Below, piece after piece: positions 23,562 through 25,420 of a stretch of 25,420 nucleotides of DNA. Where the stretch lies: assembly GCA_910588925.1 (NCBI GenBank), contig CAJURV010000026.1, forward strand, positions 1 through 25,420. Direction: 5' to 3'. Position 1 is the stretch's first letter, and each line of letters starts with the position of its first letter. The notes beneath the pieces are model-generated. The model did no database searches. It saw only the letters and a list, made by a program, of their open reading frames with translations, and had not been told where the DNA came from. The translations under genes and the position numbers were made by a program. This DNA is from an uncultured Rikenellaceae bacterium. GTDB lineage: Bacteria; Bacteroidota; Bacteroidia; Bacteroidales; Rikenellaceae.

Positions 23562-23580
23562 ACCGTCTCTACGGGACGGT
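23562..23580 (+). other. short hairpin between sppA and radA
   Basis: ACCGTCTC and GGGACGGT pair across a 3-nt loop with one G-T pair. No T tract follows, so it is a weak terminator or processing site at best. Confidence 0.35.
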
Positions 23581-23618
23581 ATATAAATGTTGATTAATAG
23601 TAGGTATTGTCTCGGTTT

Positions 23619-24989
23619 ATGGCTAAGGTCAAAAAGAGTTGGTTTTGTAAGAATTGCGGAAGCGAATCGCCCAAGTGGCTGGGGCGTTGTCCCGATTGCG
23701 GCGAGTGGAACACATTCGTAGAGGAGGTGGTGGCCAAGGAGAGTACGCGTCGTTACGGCGCCGGCGAGGTATCGCGTGCAGAGCGGTCGCAACCGGTGTT
23801 ATTGAGCCATGTGCGGGAACAGAATCTCGAACGCATAGACATGGGCTACCCTGAAGTCAACCGGGTACTCGGGGGCGGTCTGGTTCCCGGATCGCTCGTG
23901 CTTTTGGGCGGAGAGCCCGGGATAGGCAAGTCTACCCTAAGCTTGCAATTAGCCATGCGGGCAGGCGGTCTCGACGTGCTATACGTATCGGGAGAGGAGA
24001 GCCCCGAGCAGATAAAGATACGTGCCGATCGTCTGGGCGACCTCTCCGAGAGTTGTTACATTCTCGCCGAAACATCGTGCGAACAGATCGTAGACCGTAT
24101 GCGTAGCATGAGGCCGGGGATGGTAGTCATAGACTCAATACAGACGCTTTACAGCGATACGGTAGAGTCGTCGCCCGGGAGCATATCACAGATACGCGAG
24201 TGCGCCGCCATACTCATGCGTTACGCCAAAGAGACCATGACGCCCCTGTTCATAATAGGTCACATAACCAAAGACGGAGCCATAGCCGGACCTAAGATAC
24301 TCGAACATATAGTAGACGTGGTGTTGCAGTTCGAGGGCGACCCCAACAACATATACCGTCTGTTGCGCAGTATCAAGAACCGTTTCGGCGCCACCTCCGA
24401 GATAGGCGTATTCGAGATGAGGAGCGAAGGGCTCGTCGAAGTACCCAACCCCTCCGAGATATTGCTGTCGCATCACGACGAACCCCTCAGCGGCATAGCC
24501 ATAGGCGCCACCATGGACGGGGCCCGTCCTTATCTGATAGAGGTGCAGGCTCTCGTCTCCGCCACCGCCTACGGTACGCCGCAACGCACCACAACCGGAT
24601 TCGACGGCAAGCGTTTGAGTATGCTTTTAGCCGTCATAGAGAAGCGGCTCAACTTCCGGATGGGCTCCAAAGATGTATTTCTAAACATAGCCGGCGGCTT
24701 CAAGGTGAGCGACCCCGGTCTCGACGCCGCAGTCGTGGCCTCCATATTATCCTCCGCCCTCGACAAACCCATACCCGACGCCACCGCTTTCGCCGGAGAG
24801 ATAGGCTTGTCGGGAGAGGTGCGCCCCGCCACCCGCACGGAACAACGCATAATAGAGGCTTCGCGTCTCGGTTTCAAACGGATAGTCGTATCGGCATACG
24901 CACGTAAAGCGTTAGTGTCGCTACCCTCCGACATAGAGGTAATCTTCGTAGGCAAAATAGAGGAGCTTGCCCGGTGCGTGGCACGATGA
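23619..24989 (+). CDS. radA: DNA repair protein RadA
   Basis: The 456-residue product has an N-terminal C4 zinc finger (Cys10, Cys13, Cys24, Cys27), then a RecA-like ATPase with Walker A GGEPGIGKST (97-106) and the RadA-specific KNRFG motif (253-257). A Lon-protease-like C-terminal domain (about 280-456) lacks the protease dyad, as usual. RadA promotes branch migration in recombinational repair and transformation. The ATG at 23619 (MAKVKKSWFC) is preferred over an in-frame TTG at 23607 because the zinc finger follows at the usual distance. No close downstream gene is visible. Confidence 0.96.
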   Translation: MAKVKKSWFCKNCGSESPKWLGRCPDCGEWNTFVEEVVAKESTRRYGAGEVSRAERSQPVLLSHVREQNLERIDMGYPEVNRVLGGGLVPGSLVLLGGEPGIGKSTLSLQLAMRAGGLDVLYVSGEESPEQIKIRADRLGDLSESCYILAETSCEQIVDRMRSMRPGMVVIDSIQTLYSDTVESSPGSISQIRECAAILMRYAKETMTPLFIIGHITKDGAIAGPKILEHIVDVVLQFEGDPNNIYRLLRSIKNRFGATSEIGVFEMRSEGLVEVPNPSEILLSHHDEPLSGIAIGATMDGARPYLIEVQALVSATAYGTPQRTTTGFDGKRLSMLLAVIEKRLNFRMGSKDVFLNIAGGFKVSDPGLDAAVVASILSSALDKPIPDATAFAGEIGLSGEVRPATRTEQRIIEASRLGFKRIVVSAYARKALVSLPSDIEVIFVGKIEELARCVAR

Positions 24990-25420
24990 TTTTTAAGATT
25001 AAGATACGGTGAACAGATAACCGCAAAGAGCCTCCCGGCAGGCCTTTCCGGAAGAGTTGCTTTGTCACTTCGACAAAGAATACGTTTTCTCTATAAGCGG
25101 AGCGCAATGAAACGACGTTTCGATCGCCAAAACAAGAAATCGAATACAATTCCGCTTGCGAGACGATAAGATGCTATAAGACGCACTGAAAGTATGCGCA
25201 TTAGCTGAAGTCACACATGCGGCACGAGGTGCCGCTCCGCGACAACCGCAACGGATTAACAGAACAGAGGTTAGAAAAGCCGCAGGCGAGCAAATCCCAT
25301 CACTCCACACCCAAAGGCATGCGCATTAACCGCAAGTGCAGGCATACTTGCCCGCGTACACAACCGCAGACCGCAGGGCGCCGAGACTTTTTAGACCTCA
25401 AAAATCGTCGATCGCGGGCG
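24990..25420. other. 431-base terminal stretch without a supported gene
   Basis: No ORF here has a plausible start, signal peptide or recognisable domain. Visible structures are a 7-bp hairpin CTTTGTC/GACAAAG at 25060-25078, without a T tail, and a 7-bp hairpin GCGGCAC/GTGCCGC with a 3-nt loop at 25219-25235. The segment ATGCGCATTA occurs twice (25194-25203 and 25319-25328). It may be ordinary intergenic DNA or the edge of a feature beyond the window. Confidence 0.5.

Noticed and set aside
24990..25420. Short minus-strand frames (24874-25149 and 25065-25310) as genes; CRISPR or IS end in the tail
   Set aside because: The frames lack plausible starts and domains. The only repeat is a 10-base pair of occurrences, with no regular spacing and no terminal inverted repeats or transposase.

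Overview
The window comes from a Gram-negative member of the Bacteroidetes, most likely the order Bacteroidales. Four things support this: Bacteroidetes-type promoters (TTTG or TTG, about 20 bp, then TAnnTTTG) upstream of several genes; starts without Shine-Dalgarno sequences; Bacteroidales-restricted families (BF3164/TolB-like propeller lipoproteins, NVEALA peptides, a Bacteroidetes-type Mrp without CxxC); and heavy use of AUA for Ile. The genus cannot be fixed from the sequence.

Layout. Positions 1-2000 hold three exported proteins on the + strand: a tiny acidic lipoprotein, a DUF3108 protein and a CxxC redoxin-like lipoprotein. Positions 2001-6308 hold the most unusual part. A strong promoter drives a small NVEALA-type Cys-containing peptide, two propeller lipoproteins, a second NVEALA-type peptide whose expected ATG is ATA, and a third propeller lipoprotein. 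The three lipoproteins are close paralogues and the third is a patchwork of the other two. Positions 6419-8463 (-) hold an ABC-type ATPase followed by a DUF4435 (TOPRIM-like) protein, the same pairing as in PARIS/OLD-type defence systems. A CAU-anticodon tRNA with a hairpin terminator lies next to it at 8703-8777.

Positions 8868-25000 are mostly housekeeping: a HAD phosphatase; a minus-strand operon aspS - SGNH lipoprotein - MBOAT acyltransferase; a plus-strand run tadA - dprA - tatD; fabD on the minus strand behind a repeat-rich promoter; a minus-strand operon mrp - waaA - glycosyltransferase joined by 4-nt ATGA overlaps; and sppA and radA on the plus strand. The final 430 bases carry no gene I can support.

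How the genes fit together. waaA and the glycosyltransferase belong to lipid A/core assembly. The SGNH and MBOAT proteins look like an envelope O-acylation pair. aspS, tadA and the tRNA serve translation, and dprA, radA and perhaps tatD serve DNA processing. The peptide/propeller array is an envelope system of unknown function. Its peptides have a fixed N-terminal half and a divergent C-terminal half on a constant four-cysteine frame, and it is the best candidate here for an undescribed system.
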